From positions 1 through 61,961 of the forward strand of contig JAQUXC010000006.1 in the NCBI GenBank assembly GCA_028692545.1: a stretch of 61,961 nucleotides of DNA. The letters are read 5' to 3'. Numbering within the stretch: the first letter of the stretch is position 1; every line of letters begins with the position of its first letter. The translations under genes were made by a program, and so were the position numbers. Below the pieces are notes generated by a model, which worked only from the letters and a program-made list of their open reading frames with translations, did not search any database and was not told where the DNA came from. This document shows positions 16,392 through 25,055 of the stretch, piece after piece. This DNA comes from Patescibacteria group bacterium. GTDB lineage: Bacteria; Patescibacteriota; Patescibacteriia; UBA1558; S5-K13.

Positions 16392-17342
16392 TTATATTAA
16401 TTTTTCGTTGAAATTTTCAAAATATCTTTTTTTTACGGAATTAATAGAAAATTTGTGTGTTTGAGTTCCGTATTTTTCTACTGTGTATACTGATATTACA
16501 CTTGCAAATTTACAAGTCTTTTCAATAGACCAATTTTCAATAATTCCTTTTATTAGTCCTGCTCTATATGCATCTCCTGCTCCAGTAGGATCAGATGTAT
16601 TTTTTGGTTTTGCTGAGTTTATTTTGTATTCCGTATCTCTTGTATATATTATAGAACCTTCTTCGCCCAGTGTTGCTATTATAATTTTGGTATTTTTTAA
16701 TAATTCACTAATTGAAAGTCCTGTTTTTTTTGATATTAAGTTTATTTCGTAATCATTTCCTATTAAGATATAACTACCATTTATACAATATTTAAGATCA
16801 TCTCCTGATAATGATGATACTTGTTGCCCGGGATCAAATATAAACTTTATCTTTTTGCTTCTAAATATTTTAGATAATTTTGTCATATCTATTGGGTTTT
16901 GAGCTGATATTACAGCAAGATCTATATTTTTTTTTGCTATTGTATTTGTTGTTATTTTTTTTAACATTGCACCTGGATAAAATCCAGTTATTTGGTTATC
17001 TGCTTTATCTGTTATTATATATGCTGATGCAGTTTGTTGATTTTTTATTTTGTTTATAAGAGACAAATTTATATTGTTTTTTTTGAACCACTTTTCGTAT
17101 TTATTAAAATCATTTGCACCAACATTTGCTAATATATATGATTTTTCTCCCAAGAGAGCTAAATTATATCCTATGTTTCCAGCCGTACCACCAAATGATT
17201 CTTTTAGTTCATGTACAAAAAAAGAAACATTTAAATTATGTATTTGATTTGGCAATATATTATCTTTGAAATAACCAGAAAAATTCATTATTCTATCATA
17301 AGCTATACTACCAGTTAGAAGTATTCTTTTGTTTTTTTTCAT
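16392..17342 (-). CDS. PfkB-family kinase, probable adenosine/nucleoside kinase
   Basis: A ribokinase-fold kinase: N-terminal LLTGSIAYDRIMNF, substrate-side SFGGTAGNIGYNLALLG, ATP-side DPTGAGDAYRAGL (about 255-267, catalytic Asp) and VEKYGTQTHKF near the C-terminus. The last two plus the F-G-G-T-A-G-N motif resemble bacterial and archaeal adenosine kinases more than sugar kinases. It overlaps the reductase gene upstream by 4 bases and sits 22 bases before ahcY, whose product adenosine would be its substrate. Substrate assignment is inferred from context. Confidence 0.8.
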   Translation of the reverse strand: MKKNKRILLTGSIAYDRIMNFSGYFKDNILPNQIHNLNVSFFVHELKESFGGTAGNIGYNLALLGEKSYILANVGANDFNKYEKWFKKNNINLSLINKIKNQQTASAYIITDKADNQITGFYPGAMLKKITTNTIAKKNIDLAVISAQNPIDMTKLSKIFRSKKIKFIFDPGQQVSSLSGDDLKYCINGSYILIGNDYEINLISKKTGLSISELLKNTKIIIATLGEEGSIIYTRDTEYKINSAKPKNTSDPTGAGDAYRAGLIKGIIENWSIEKTCKFASVISVYTVEKYGTQTHKFSINSVKKRYFENFNEKLI

Positions 17343-18259
17343 TTTTTTAATTGTAAATATTTATAAATGCTATTTGCCGCTACACTTCCTTCTGAACAAG
17401 CTGTGATTATTTGTCTAAAATTATCTGAACCATTTGTTATGTCTCCAGCAGCATATATACCTTCAATATTTGTAGATTGATTTGATTTTACTTTTATAAA
17501 ACCATTTTCATCTGTTTCTATATTTAGTTGCTCTATAAGTCCATAATCTGGTTCAGACCCTATCTCTATAAATATACCATCAACATTTAATTCTTTTGAG
17601 TTATTATATTCTCTATCTAATTTAATTGATTGAACTTTTTTCTCTCCATTTATTTCTTCTATATTAGTATTATATATTACTTCTATTTTTTCATTTTTGA
17701 ATATTTGGTCTTGCCACATATTTTCACCTTTTAATTTTCCTCCTCTATATATTTGATACACTTTTTTTGCAACATCAGCTAAATATAAAGATGCTGTCAT
17801 AGCACTATTAGAACCACCTACTACAACAACAGTTTTGTCTTTATAAAACATCGCATCACATGTTGCACAATATGATACTCCTTTTCCTACAAATTGAGAT
17901 TCATTTTTTAGACCTAATTTTCTATGTTTTGTGCCAATTGCAAGCAATATTGTTTTTGCTTTGTATTCTTTTTCATCTTGAGTTTTTATTTTAAATGAGT
18001 CTTTGTCTTTTTCTATGTTTAAAACTTTATCATTTATTATTTGAGTACCAGAATGTTCTACATTTTTTTTCATTTTTTCCATTAATTCTATTCCACTAAT
18101 TTCTATTTCTGATGGATAATTACAAACTTTGTGAGCTATTGTTGCAAGTCCACCAGGTATCTCACCTATTATTATATGATTTGTTTTATATCTAGAGGCG
18201 TAAATTGATGCAGAATATCCTGCTGGTCCTACACCTATAATTATTAAGTCGTATTTCAT
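17339..18259 (-). CDS. trxB: Thioredoxin reductase-like FAD/NAD(P) oxidoreductase
   Basis: FAD site DLIIIGVGPAGYSASIYASRY at the N-terminus, redox-active CATC near residue 133, NAD(P) site VVVGGSNSAMTASLYLA and the second FAD motif GIYAAGDITNG. These are in TrxB order and the length (306) fits. The nucleotide-binding motif has GGSNSA where G-G-G-D-S-A is usual, so cofactor preference may differ. No thioredoxin gene is visible nearby. Its stop overlaps the start of the kinase gene (ATGA). Confidence 0.92.
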   Translation of the reverse strand: MKYDLIIIGVGPAGYSASIYASRYKTNHIIIGEIPGGLATIAHKVCNYPSEIEISGIELMEKMKKNVEHSGTQIINDKVLNIEKDKDSFKIKTQDEKEYKAKTILLAIGTKHRKLGLKNESQFVGKGVSYCATCDAMFYKDKTVVVVGGSNSAMTASLYLADVAKKVYQIYRGGKLKGENMWQDQIFKNEKIEVIYNTNIEEINGEKKVQSIKLDREYNNSKELNVDGIFIEIGSEPDYGLIEQLNIETDENGFIKVKSNQSTNIEGIYAAGDITNGSDNFRQIITACSEGSVAANSIYKYLQLKK

Positions 18260-18321
18260 TTATTTTATTTTAATATTTAATATAACCTTATTTTAGCATA
18301 TAAATATAATTTTTCCATAAC

Positions 18322-18354
18322 AAAAAATAGGCCTGTGCGATCTGCCTATTTTTT
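18322..18354 (-). terminator. Intrinsic terminator of the RRM gene
   Basis: AAAAAATAGGC (18322-18332) and GCCTATTTTTT (18344-18354) form an 11-bp stem with A- and T-tracts on both sides, between the RRM stop and the trxB start. It can work on either strand. Confidence 0.85.
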
Positions 18355-18371
18355 GTTGTTTTATATCAAAT

Positions 18372-18623
18372 TTATCTCATTGGTTTTGCTTCATTGACTT
18401 TGATTCTTCTTCCTTCAACTTCTTGACCATCGAACATTTTGATAGCATTTTGAGCTTCTTCTTCAGTTGACATTTCTACAAAGCCAAATCCTTTTGAACG
18501 ACCTGTCATTTTATCAGTAATAATTCTTACTGATACTACATTTCCAGCCTTTGAAAAAGCTGCTGTAAGAGATTCTTCGGTAGATGCATAAGCTATACCA
18601 CCGACGTATAATTTTTTTTCCAT
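18372..18623 (-). CDS. RRM-domain RNA-binding protein
   Basis: The whole protein (83 residues) is one RNA recognition motif: RNP2 is KLYVGGIAY (residues 4-12) and RNP1 is RSKGFGFVEM (about 42-51), with the aromatic residues that stack on RNA intact. Small glycine-poor RRM proteins of this kind act as RNA chaperones in cyanobacteria and CPR. A weak AAGG precedes the ATG by 11 bases, which is more of a ribosome site than most neighbours have. It is a single-gene unit closed by the hairpin at 18322-18354. Confidence 0.94.
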   Translation of the reverse strand: MEKKLYVGGIAYASTEESLTAAFSKAGNVVSVRIITDKMTGRSKGFGFVEMSTEEEAQNAIKMFDGQEVEGRRIKVNEAKPMR

Positions 18624-18763
18624 TTTTCTTAGTTACCTTTTAAACTTATTTTATAATACATTTGTTATTTTATGTTTTTTCCATAAGATATCGCACGGCT
18701 ACCGATAGGAATAGACATTAAAATAATAATTAAAGTATGCTTTATTGTAATAAAAAAGTCAAG

Positions 18764-19408
18764 TTAGAAATTAAATATACTTTGCGTTAATCCAATAGCT
18801 TTTTGTGGATTTTTGTTTGATGTTTTTTGTTTTGTATTTTTTATTATATTTAATTTTTCCATTTCAAAAAAACATTTCATACAGGCCTTTACATCAACCA
18901 TAGCATCATGTGCATCTTCAAAATTTTTATTGAATAATTTTAAATATAATTCTTGAAGTTTTGGGTATTTATATTTTTCTTTTCCTGGAATTTGGCAAAA
19001 GTCTACACTTGACTTCATTGTACATATTTTTTCTATTCCAGACATTTTATTCTTTATATTTTTTCTAAAAAATTCTGCACCAATTACTTTTTCATCAAAA
19101 TCTATATTATGAGCTATTAAAAATTTTATATTATTTACATCATTTGCAAATTCATTCAAAACTGCATCGAGAGCAACACCTTTTTCATTTGCTATTTCAG
19201 TTGTTATTTTATGAACCTTTGCTGCTTCATGAGGAATAAAAAAATTTTCAGGTTTTATTATGTAATTTCTAGACTTTGTTTCTTTTCCATTTTCATTGTG
19301 AATTACCCATGCTATTTGAACAAGTCTTGGCCAATTTTCAGAATCTGAAATTGGAGCATTCCAGCTTATAGGTAATCCAGTTGTCTCTGTGTCAAAAAAT
19401 AAGTACAT
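18764..19408 (-). CDS. DEDDh 3'-5' exonuclease (DnaQ/epsilon-like)
   Basis: ExoI is FFDTETTGLP (Asp, Glu), ExoII is FLIAHNIDFDEKV near residue 100 and ExoIII is FEDAHDAMVDVKA near residue 165 (His and Asp). This is the full DEDDh set for two-metal exonuclease action. The first motif is followed by an acidic insertion SWNAPISDSENWPRL typical of the PolC/DnaQ subtype. Length 214. It may proofread for the DnaE encoded at 42.2 kb or act alone. A degenerate spacer repeat (19409-19445) lies just upstream. Confidence 0.88.
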   Translation of the reverse strand: MYLFFDTETTGLPISWNAPISDSENWPRLVQIAWVIHNENGKETKSRNYIIKPENFFIPHEAAKVHKITTEIANEKGVALDAVLNEFANDVNNIKFLIAHNIDFDEKVIGAEFFRKNIKNKMSGIEKICTMKSSVDFCQIPGKEKYKYPKLQELYLKLFNKNFEDAHDAMVDVKACMKCFFEMEKLNIIKNTKQKTSNKNPQKAIGLTQSIFNF

Positions 19409-19556
19409 AGATTATCAGTTAGCTATCAGTCATCAACTGTTAGCAATATTAGATTTATTATGAATACATTTTACCATAAGGAATAATATTTAAGAAATTT
19501 AAAAATATTTATGTATAATTAAAAATTTTGAATATTGTTTTTTATAATTTTAAACC

Positions 19557-19584
19557 TTGTTTTTCATTATAGAAACGTTATAAT
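19557..19584 (+). promoter_or_regulatory. Promoter of a non-coding or mini-ORF unit
   Basis: TTGTTT (19557-19562), a 16-bp spacer and the consensus TATAAT (19579-19584). A perfect AGGAGG lies 15 bp downstream at 19599-19604, so the start point should be near 19591. Confidence 0.55.
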
Positions 19585-19590
19585 GTAAAT

Positions 19591-19820
19591 AGAAATATAG
19601 GAGGATATATGTAGAGAAAAAGATCACCACCAGATTTCAATGTTAAGAGCTCTAGTTAGATAAATATTATAGGAGAGTAAAACAAATGAAAACTAGAAAG
19701 TATACATTGAAATAGAAACAGTTTTTATTTGAATACAAATTGATGAATAATTTATTTGTTTGGAAAATCAAACCAAGCTTACAAAAGAAACATCGCTTTG
19801 TACTAAAAATAAAAAAATAA
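19591..19820 (+). other. Transcription unit with start-stop AUG-UAG and amber-interrupted mini-ORFs
   Basis: AGGAGG is followed at ideal spacing by ATG-TAG (19609-19614). Reading on, that frame meets only TAG (codons 2 and 17) until TAA at 19678-19680. A second AGGAG (19671-19675) inside its end precedes ATG at 19686, which reads MKTRKYTLK, then TAG, then 34 more sense codons of basic composition to TAA at 19818-19820. A terminator follows at once. Expression signals are strong but no intact gene is present. It may be a small RNA, a pair of leader peptides, or decayed or readthrough genes. TAG ends ordinary genes here (lysS, serS), so it is not globally recoded. Confidence 0.45.
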
Positions 19821-19824
19821 TCAC

Positions 19825-19857
19825 AAAAAGAGGTCACCGCAAGGAGACCTCTTTTAA
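19825..19857. terminator. Bidirectional intrinsic terminator
   Basis: AAAAGAGGTC and GACCTCTTTT pair around an ACCGCAAGGA-type loop, with A- and T-tracts at both ends. It closes the plus-strand unit at 19591-19820 and the minus-strand HD gene that ends at 19864. Confidence 0.88.
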
Positions 19858-19863
19858 TAATAA

Positions 19864-20529
19864 TTAAGAAAGTTTGAAATTATTAATTACAAGGACAAAT
19901 TTATAACCTAAAAATTTTGCAGCACTACGACAAAGAATCATACGTTCTATAAATATTTCAAAATAATCCATAGGATTTGTAATTTTTATATCTATTTCTA
20001 TTTTTAATTTAATTTCTTTTTTTTCTTTATTTACATAAAAATTATTTTTTAAAACAGCATAATTAACTCTATCATGAATATCTTTTTTTATGTCTGAAAT
20101 TTTTTTTCTCTTTACTCTTGTTCTATGAACATCAGATTTATCCGCAAGTATCAATACGGCAGAAACGGAATTGACTATCTTCAATTTATTTTTATCATGA
20201 GATGCTATTGCTTGCATTATTGTTGTAATTTCTTCAGGATCAATATTTTCATTTAAAAAAGTATTCATAAAAAGAGTTGCTCCAAAATGATGATGATTAG
20301 TTCTTCCCATAAAATTTCCCATATCATGACAATATCCAGCAATTGCACACATTTCTTGGTATTTATTGGATAAACCAATAGATTTTGCAAGTGAACGGGC
20401 TCTATCGGCGACAATATTTATGTGTCTTTTCCCATGATCAGTATATTTTAAAGCATCTAGATATTTTTCAGATTTCAACACAAATTCTTTAATAAATTTA
20501 TTATTTTTGATTTTTTCTAATGTTAACAT
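19864..20529 (-). CDS. HD-domain phosphohydrolase-like protein
   Basis: Metal-binding HD pattern: HGKRHINIVADRA (His), AIAGYCHDMGNF (His-Asp doublet), NHHHFGA and MQAIASHDKN, in the order found in HD-domain phosphohydrolases, all within residues about 30-120. The C-terminal 90 residues are beta-rich and Lys-rich with no recognised motif. Length 221. Its substrate is unknown; the family includes nucleotidases and cyclic-nucleotide hydrolases. It lies 18 bases downstream of rarA on the same strand. Confidence 0.8.
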   Translation of the reverse strand: MLTLEKIKNNKFIKEFVLKSEKYLDALKYTDHGKRHINIVADRARSLAKSIGLSNKYQEMCAIAGYCHDMGNFMGRTNHHHFGATLFMNTFLNENIDPEEITTIMQAIASHDKNKLKIVNSVSAVLILADKSDVHRTRVKRKKISDIKKDIHDRVNYAVLKNNFYVNKEKKEIKLKIEIDIKITNPMDYFEIFIERMILCRSAAKFLGYKFVLVINNFKLS

Positions 20530-20547
20530 ATTGATTTTATTTATTTT

Positions 20548-21750
20548 TTATTTTAAATATTTTTTATCTTTTAATTTTTCTGGTAAATATGTTTGATTTT
20601 CTTTGTAATCAAAATCTGGGCTATATTTGTAATCTTTTCCATAGCCTAAATTTTTCATAAGTTTTGTGGGGGCGTTTCGTATATGAAGTGGTACTGGTAA
20701 ATTTCCATATTTTATAATATCTTCTTTGACTCTATTGTATGTTATGTATAATTCATTGGATTTTTTGCATTTTGCCATATATACAACCGCTTGAGCTAAA
20801 ATTATATTGCATTCTGGCATACCTATGAAATGGCATGCATTGTAGGCCGCTACAGCTTGTTCTAGAGCGCGAGAATTTGAAAGTCCTATATCTTCCGATG
20901 CAAACCTTACTATTCGTCTAGCGATGTATAACGGGTCTTCTCCCGCTTCAAGCATACGAGCAAGCCAATACAGAGATGCATCAGGATCTGATCCGCGCAT
21001 TGATTTGTGAAGAGCTGAAATTATATTATAATGTTCTTCTCCATTTTTGTCATACATTAGGTATGATTTTTGGAATGCTTCTTTTATCTCTTCTAATGTT
21101 ATAATTTTATCTTTACTTAAAGTAGATGCATATTCTAAAACATTTAAGGCGATTCTTGCATCCCCATTACTCATTGAGGCAAGTTTTTCTATAACCTTTT
21201 TATCTATTTTTAATTTTAATTCTCCCAAACCCTTTTCTGTGTCTTTTACTGCTGATTTTATAATTTTTGAAATTTCTAATTCGTCTAGTTGTTTTAAAAC
21301 AAAAACTCTGCATCTTGAAAGCAATGCTCCTCTCACCTCAAAACTGGGATTTTCTGTTGTAGCACCAATTAGTGTAATAGTTCCTCTCTCAACATGTGGC
21401 AAAAGTGCATCTTGTTGAGCTTTGTTCCATCTATGAATTTCATCTATAAAAAGTATTGTTTTGTTTTTACTATCCTCTGCTTTTTTTATAATTTCTTTCA
21501 AATCTTTTACTCCACTACTTACTGCACTTATTTGAATAAAGTTTGATTTTGTTTGTTTTGCAATAATATATGCAAGAGTTGTTTTGCCACTTCCCGGTGG
21601 CCCCCAAAAAATAATTGATGGAATAGAATCTTGCTCAATAGCTTTTTTTAATAATTTATTTTCTCCTATTATTTCATCTTGACCTAAAAAATCAGAAAGT
21701 TTTTCTGGTCTCATACGTTCTGCAAGTGGTTTTGTATTTTTGTATTCCAT
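20548..21750 (-). CDS. rarA: Replication-associated recombination protein A (RarA/MgsA AAA+ ATPase)
   Basis: A clamp-loader-like AAA+ ATPase acting at stalled forks. LAERMRPEKLSDFLGQDEII at the N-terminus, Walker A FWGPPGSGKTTLA (about 48-60), Walker B ILFIDEIHRWNKAQQDALLP, sensor 1 LIGATTENPSFEV and arginine-finger region LLSRCRVF are all present. The C-terminal tetramerisation region (SLYWLARMLEAGEDPLYIARRIVRFASEDIGL) is diagnostic for RarA. The length (400) is slightly short but complete. Confidence 0.96.
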   Translation of the reverse strand: MEYKNTKPLAERMRPEKLSDFLGQDEIIGENKLLKKAIEQDSIPSIIFWGPPGSGKTTLAYIIAKQTKSNFIQISAVSSGVKDLKEIIKKAEDSKNKTILFIDEIHRWNKAQQDALLPHVERGTITLIGATTENPSFEVRGALLSRCRVFVLKQLDELEISKIIKSAVKDTEKGLGELKLKIDKKVIEKLASMSNGDARIALNVLEYASTLSKDKIITLEEIKEAFQKSYLMYDKNGEEHYNIISALHKSMRGSDPDASLYWLARMLEAGEDPLYIARRIVRFASEDIGLSNSRALEQAVAAYNACHFIGMPECNIILAQAVVYMAKCKKSNELYITYNRVKEDIIKYGNLPVPLHIRNAPTKLMKNLGYGKDYKYSPDFDYKENQTYLPEKLKDKKYLK

Positions 21751-21894
21751 GTATAAAGATTATCAATAAATCATTTTTTATTCAATTATATTTGCCTGGC
21801 TAGTGGATTTTGTAGAAATTTTGAACTTTACATATTTGGGTGTTTGTGGTAATTTGTAATATAAAAATAAAAAATAGATATTTGGAGGAATATC

Positions 21895-23040
21895 ATGGAA
21901 CATATTCAAGAAACTTGCTATCTGAAAGTTTTGGTATTGGCCTCTTTAAATAGAGAAGTCAATATAGTAACAGACGATTATAATTGGGAAGGCCTTTTTG
22001 GAAAAAAACTCAATGTTTTTTCTTTGAGAGAATCTGTAAAAAATCTCTCAAACGAAAAACAAAAATTCCATGTTATATGGAATGAAGGTGAAAATGAAGA
22101 GGAAATTTTTGCAAAGCATGTCAAGTTTAATGGGTGGGCTGGAAGCTCATTCAATATAGCAGATCATTTAAAATCCTTAGGGATGATAGATGTAACTCTT
22201 GCAGCGTTTGTGGATCAAGGCCCACAGCTAAAAGATTTACACGATTATCTTTCTCAGAGAGGTATAAAGTTTATACCACTTTGGGCATCTAATACAGGTG
22301 TAACCTTTGTTTTCGAAGATGAAGAAAGAAAGGCAGAGTCTATCGTTTGTATGGAAAAGCCTGCGAAGATAGAAACAAGTTACAATCGAAATAAATTACT
22401 TGAACAAAGTTGGGATGTAATAATCTGTTCAAGCACCCCAGAAAATATCAATGTCTTGAATCTTATGATAGAGATATTTTCAAACAACCCTAATGCAATC
22501 AAAACGTTAATGCCCTCCTTGAAGTTGATACAGTCCGAAGATCGAGACATTAAAAAAACTTTTCAGGAGTTGATATCCATGACAACAATTTTTCAGGTCA
22601 ATGATTTGGAAGCAGGAAGATATCTCAGTCTATTAAATCCTGAATCTCCCCAGAAACCATTATATAGAAGAAAATTGGTAATGGATCTTGTAAAACAGCT
22701 CTATGTGCCAGTTCTTATTGTAACAATGGGAGAATGGGGAAGTGCTGTTGTTGTGTCAGATCATGAAAAAGAACCAAGACAAATTCATCAAGAGGCTTTG
22801 AAGCCAAAATGGAGTATTAAATCAACTGTGGGAAGTGGTGATGCTTTCCATGCAGGATTCGTAAGGGTTTATGCTCAAGCAGAAGAGAAGCACAATGATG
22901 ATTCACTTGATCTTGCTACAAGGATGGGCTCTGAAATGGCTATACGTAATCTTTGCACTTGGGGCGCAAATATGTCTCAGGATGAAAGCAAAAAAATGCT
23001 TCCTATAGAATTTTTATCTATAGTAAGGAGCTATAGATAA
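21895..23040 (+). CDS. PfkB/ribokinase-family kinase, diverged
   Basis: The C-terminal half carries the family ATP-side motif STVGSGDAFHAGFVRVY (about residues 309-325) with the catalytic Asp, plus VTMGEWGSAVVV. The N-terminal substrate lobe (ASLNREVNIV, FNGWAGSSFNIADHLKSLG) matches only loosely, and the 381 residues are longer than usual. The best reading is a sugar or nucleoside kinase of unknown substrate. It has a GGAGG Shine-Dalgarno sequence six bases before ATG, its own strong terminator and visibly less AT-rich codons than rarA or the phosphofructokinase on either side, so it looks acquired or differently expressed. Confidence 0.75.
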   Translation: MEHIQETCYLKVLVLASLNREVNIVTDDYNWEGLFGKKLNVFSLRESVKNLSNEKQKFHVIWNEGENEEEIFAKHVKFNGWAGSSFNIADHLKSLGMIDVTLAAFVDQGPQLKDLHDYLSQRGIKFIPLWASNTGVTFVFEDEERKAESIVCMEKPAKIETSYNRNKLLEQSWDVIICSSTPENINVLNLMIEIFSNNPNAIKTLMPSLKLIQSEDRDIKKTFQELISMTTIFQVNDLEAGRYLSLLNPESPQKPLYRRKLVMDLVKQLYVPVLIVTMGEWGSAVVVSDHEKEPRQIHQEALKPKWSIKSTVGSGDAFHAGFVRVYAQAEEKHNDDSLDLATRMGSEMAIRNLCTWGANMSQDESKKMLPIEFLSIVRSYR

Positions 23041-23053
23041 AGAAAATATAACT

Positions 23054-23088
23054 AAGGCGTTCCGCTTCGCGGAACGCCTTAATTTTTT
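23054..23088 (+). terminator. Strong intrinsic terminator of the PfkB gene
   Basis: AAGGCGTTCCGC and GCGGAACGCCTT form a 12-bp perfect stem with a TTC loop followed by AATTTTTT. The core CCGCTTCGCGG is shared with the hairpin at 1060-1081. Confidence 0.92.
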
Positions 23089-23091
23089 ATT

Positions 23092-24237
23092 TTATGAATT
23101 TATTTTTTTTGTTAATTTGTAATAAGGATCATTTTTGAAGTCTTTATATTTTCCAAGTATTGGCTTCATATATTCAAAATATTCTTTTGTAGCTTCAAAT
23201 TTGTCCCAATTAAAGTATTTATTATTTAGTGATTTGAATTTTGTAGTTTTACTGAGTTCTATATTTGATATTTCTAACTTATTACCTTTTCTTATAATAT
23301 TTGCCATTTTTCCAAAAATTTTTTGTCTTACAAGTTTTATAGCTTCTTTTCCTAATTTTATAGAAAGTTCTGAATCAATTTTTGTTGCAGGTCCAGTTTG
23401 TAAATAATTTCCAGGATATAATGCTTTTACAGTTACATTTCCCATATATTTTTTTATTTCTTCTTGCAAACCAATACTTATATAATTTTTTCTTTTTACA
23501 TTATAATCATCATTTTGTGTAAAATCAAAAGATTTTAAATTTATATCAAACTGTGCTTTTTCACCAACTACAAGTACGGCATAGTTTCCATTTTTTTCAT
23601 ATTTATCTAATAATACTTTTATAACTTTTTTGAAATTTACTTTTTTCTCTGGTGGAATAATGATATCTGCCCCACCATAACAAGCTGAAGCTGTAAGCCA
23701 AGCAGCATCTTGACCCATACCCTCTATTATAAACACACGAGAGAGAGAATATGCAGCATCATATTTTATTTCTTTTACATACTCACTAAAATAATGAGCT
23801 GCACTTGCAAATCCTGGGCAGTAATATGTGCCACTTAAATCATTATCAATTGTTTTTGGTATTGCTACTATATTTATTTTTTCTTCTTTGAATAATCTAT
23901 TTGCTGCACCAAGAGTATCATTTCCACCAATTGCTATTATTGCATCTATATTTTTTTCTTTTAAATTTAATTTTATTTCATCAATATTTCCTTCATCTCC
24001 GAATGGATTTGTTCTACTAGATTTCAAAAAACTACCTCCTCTATTTTTTATAATTTCTGGGTAAATATTTGATATATCTACCATTTTTCCATTATTTAAA
24101 ACACTTCTCCATCCATACAAACCGCCAAGCACTTTTATGTTGTATTTTTTTGCTTCTTTTAATATTCCATATAGCGTTGGGTTTAGTGCTGAAGTAATTC
24201 CTCCACCAGTAAATACTAATATAGTTTTATTTTTCAT
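23092..24237 (-). CDS. pfkA: 6-phosphofructokinase, PPi-type active site with variant motif
   Basis: Phosphofructokinase fold: TGGGITSALNPTL at the N-terminus replaces the usual G-G-D-x-P-G-x-N, GGNDTLGAANRLF lies at residues 104-116, and PKTIDND lies at 127-133. Lys in P-K-T-I-D-N-D and Asp at the second position of G-G-N-D-T are features of pyrophosphate-dependent enzymes, whereas ATP enzymes have G-G-D-G-S and P-G-T-I-D-N-D. The first Asp of the motif is Asn here. CPR often have incomplete upper glycolysis, so a PPi-linked reversible enzyme would be notable. Activity cannot be proved from sequence. Length 381. Confidence 0.85.
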   Translation of the reverse strand: MKNKTILVFTGGGITSALNPTLYGILKEAKKYNIKVLGGLYGWRSVLNNGKMVDISNIYPEIIKNRGGSFLKSSRTNPFGDEGNIDEIKLNLKEKNIDAIIAIGGNDTLGAANRLFKEEKINIVAIPKTIDNDLSGTYYCPGFASAAHYFSEYVKEIKYDAAYSLSRVFIIEGMGQDAAWLTASACYGGADIIIPPEKKVNFKKVIKVLLDKYEKNGNYAVLVVGEKAQFDINLKSFDFTQNDDYNVKRKNYISIGLQEEIKKYMGNVTVKALYPGNYLQTGPATKIDSELSIKLGKEAIKLVRQKIFGKMANIIRKGNKLEISNIELSKTTKFKSLNNKYFNWDKFEATKEYFEYMKPILGKYKDFKNDPYYKLTKKINS

Positions 24238-24271
24238 ATATTTTTAAATTATTTAATAACTTAAATATAAC

Positions 24272-24301
24272 AAAAAATCCTTTCAAAATAAAGGATTTTT
24301 T
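24272..24301 (-). terminator. Intrinsic terminator of the methyltransferase gene
   Basis: AAAAAATCCTTT (24272-24283) and AAAGGATTTTTT (24290-24301) form a 12-bp perfect stem. It lies between the methyltransferase stop and the phosphofructokinase start, both on the minus strand. Confidence 0.88.
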
Positions 24302-24316
24302 ATGTGTTATTTTATA

Positions 24317-24988
24317 TTAAACTTTTTTATAAACAGTTATTATAGTTTGGACTTTCATACCAGAACTGGGAGAAATTATACCAAGTTGTTTGCTTGATAA
24401 TTTAGTTAATGATTGAAAAATTTCGTCCATTTCTTCACCTGAATAATGATGTATGAATCTTTGAACTTTTCCTTTATCAGGACCATCACTAAAAACTGCC
24501 GTTGCAATATTTTTTAAACCAGTTAGCTCTTTTCCAATTTTGTATCTTTCTTCATAATCTTTGGAATACGTTGCTTCACACAACCACAAAATACCATTAG
24601 TTTTCAATACTCTAATTAGTTCAGTAGCGGCATATTGTGCTTCTTCTTTATCAATAATACTTACAAAAACATATGGAACTGTTATGGCATCAAAAGTTGA
24701 ATCATTAAAAGGTAATCTTTCCGTGATGTCTGCTTTAATATATGTAATATTTGAATTTCTTTGATTGTTTTCTTTTAAAGCATTTTTATTAATATCTATA
24801 CCAGTAACTATATAATTTTTTTTATGTAAATATTCTGATACTTTTCCAGAACCACAACCAACATCTAATATTGTAGATTTCATTTTAATAAACTTTGTCA
24901 ATTCTTCTCCTGGAAAATAAACTCCAGCTAATATTTTTTCTGGTTTTTCATTAGACCAATATTGTTTATTTATTTCATCTTCTTTCAT
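24317..24988 (-). CDS. Class I SAM-dependent methyltransferase
   Basis: Motif I is STILDVGCGSGKVSEYL (about residues 37-53), with GIDINKNAL as the ribose-binding acidic post-I segment, NITYIKADITERLPF and FDAITVPYVFVSI completing the Rossmann methyltransferase. LIRVLKTNGILWLCEATY is the usual post-motif. The target is unknown. Length 223. It has its own promoter at 25021-25048, a GGGGGG-containing ribosome site and a private terminator. Confidence 0.88.
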   Translation of the reverse strand: MKEDEINKQYWSNEKPEKILAGVYFPGEELTKFIKMKSTILDVGCGSGKVSEYLHKKNYIVTGIDINKNALKENNQRNSNITYIKADITERLPFNDSTFDAITVPYVFVSIIDKEEAQYAATELIRVLKTNGILWLCEATYSKDYEERYKIGKELTGLKNIATAVFSDGPDKGKVQRFIHHYSGEEMDEIFQSLTKLSSKQLGIISPSSGMKVQTIITVYKKV

Positions 24989-25020
24989 ATAAATTTCCCC
25001 CCATAATAGAATTTTAATAA

Positions 25021-25048
25021 ATTATACAATTATTCTCGCATACTTTAA
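25021..25048 (-). promoter_or_regulatory. Promoter of the methyltransferase gene
   Basis: On the minus strand TTAAAG (25043-25048), a 16-bp spacer and consensus TATAAT (25021-25026) lie about 35 bases before the ATG. Confidence 0.5.
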
Positions 25049-25055
25049 TCTAAAA

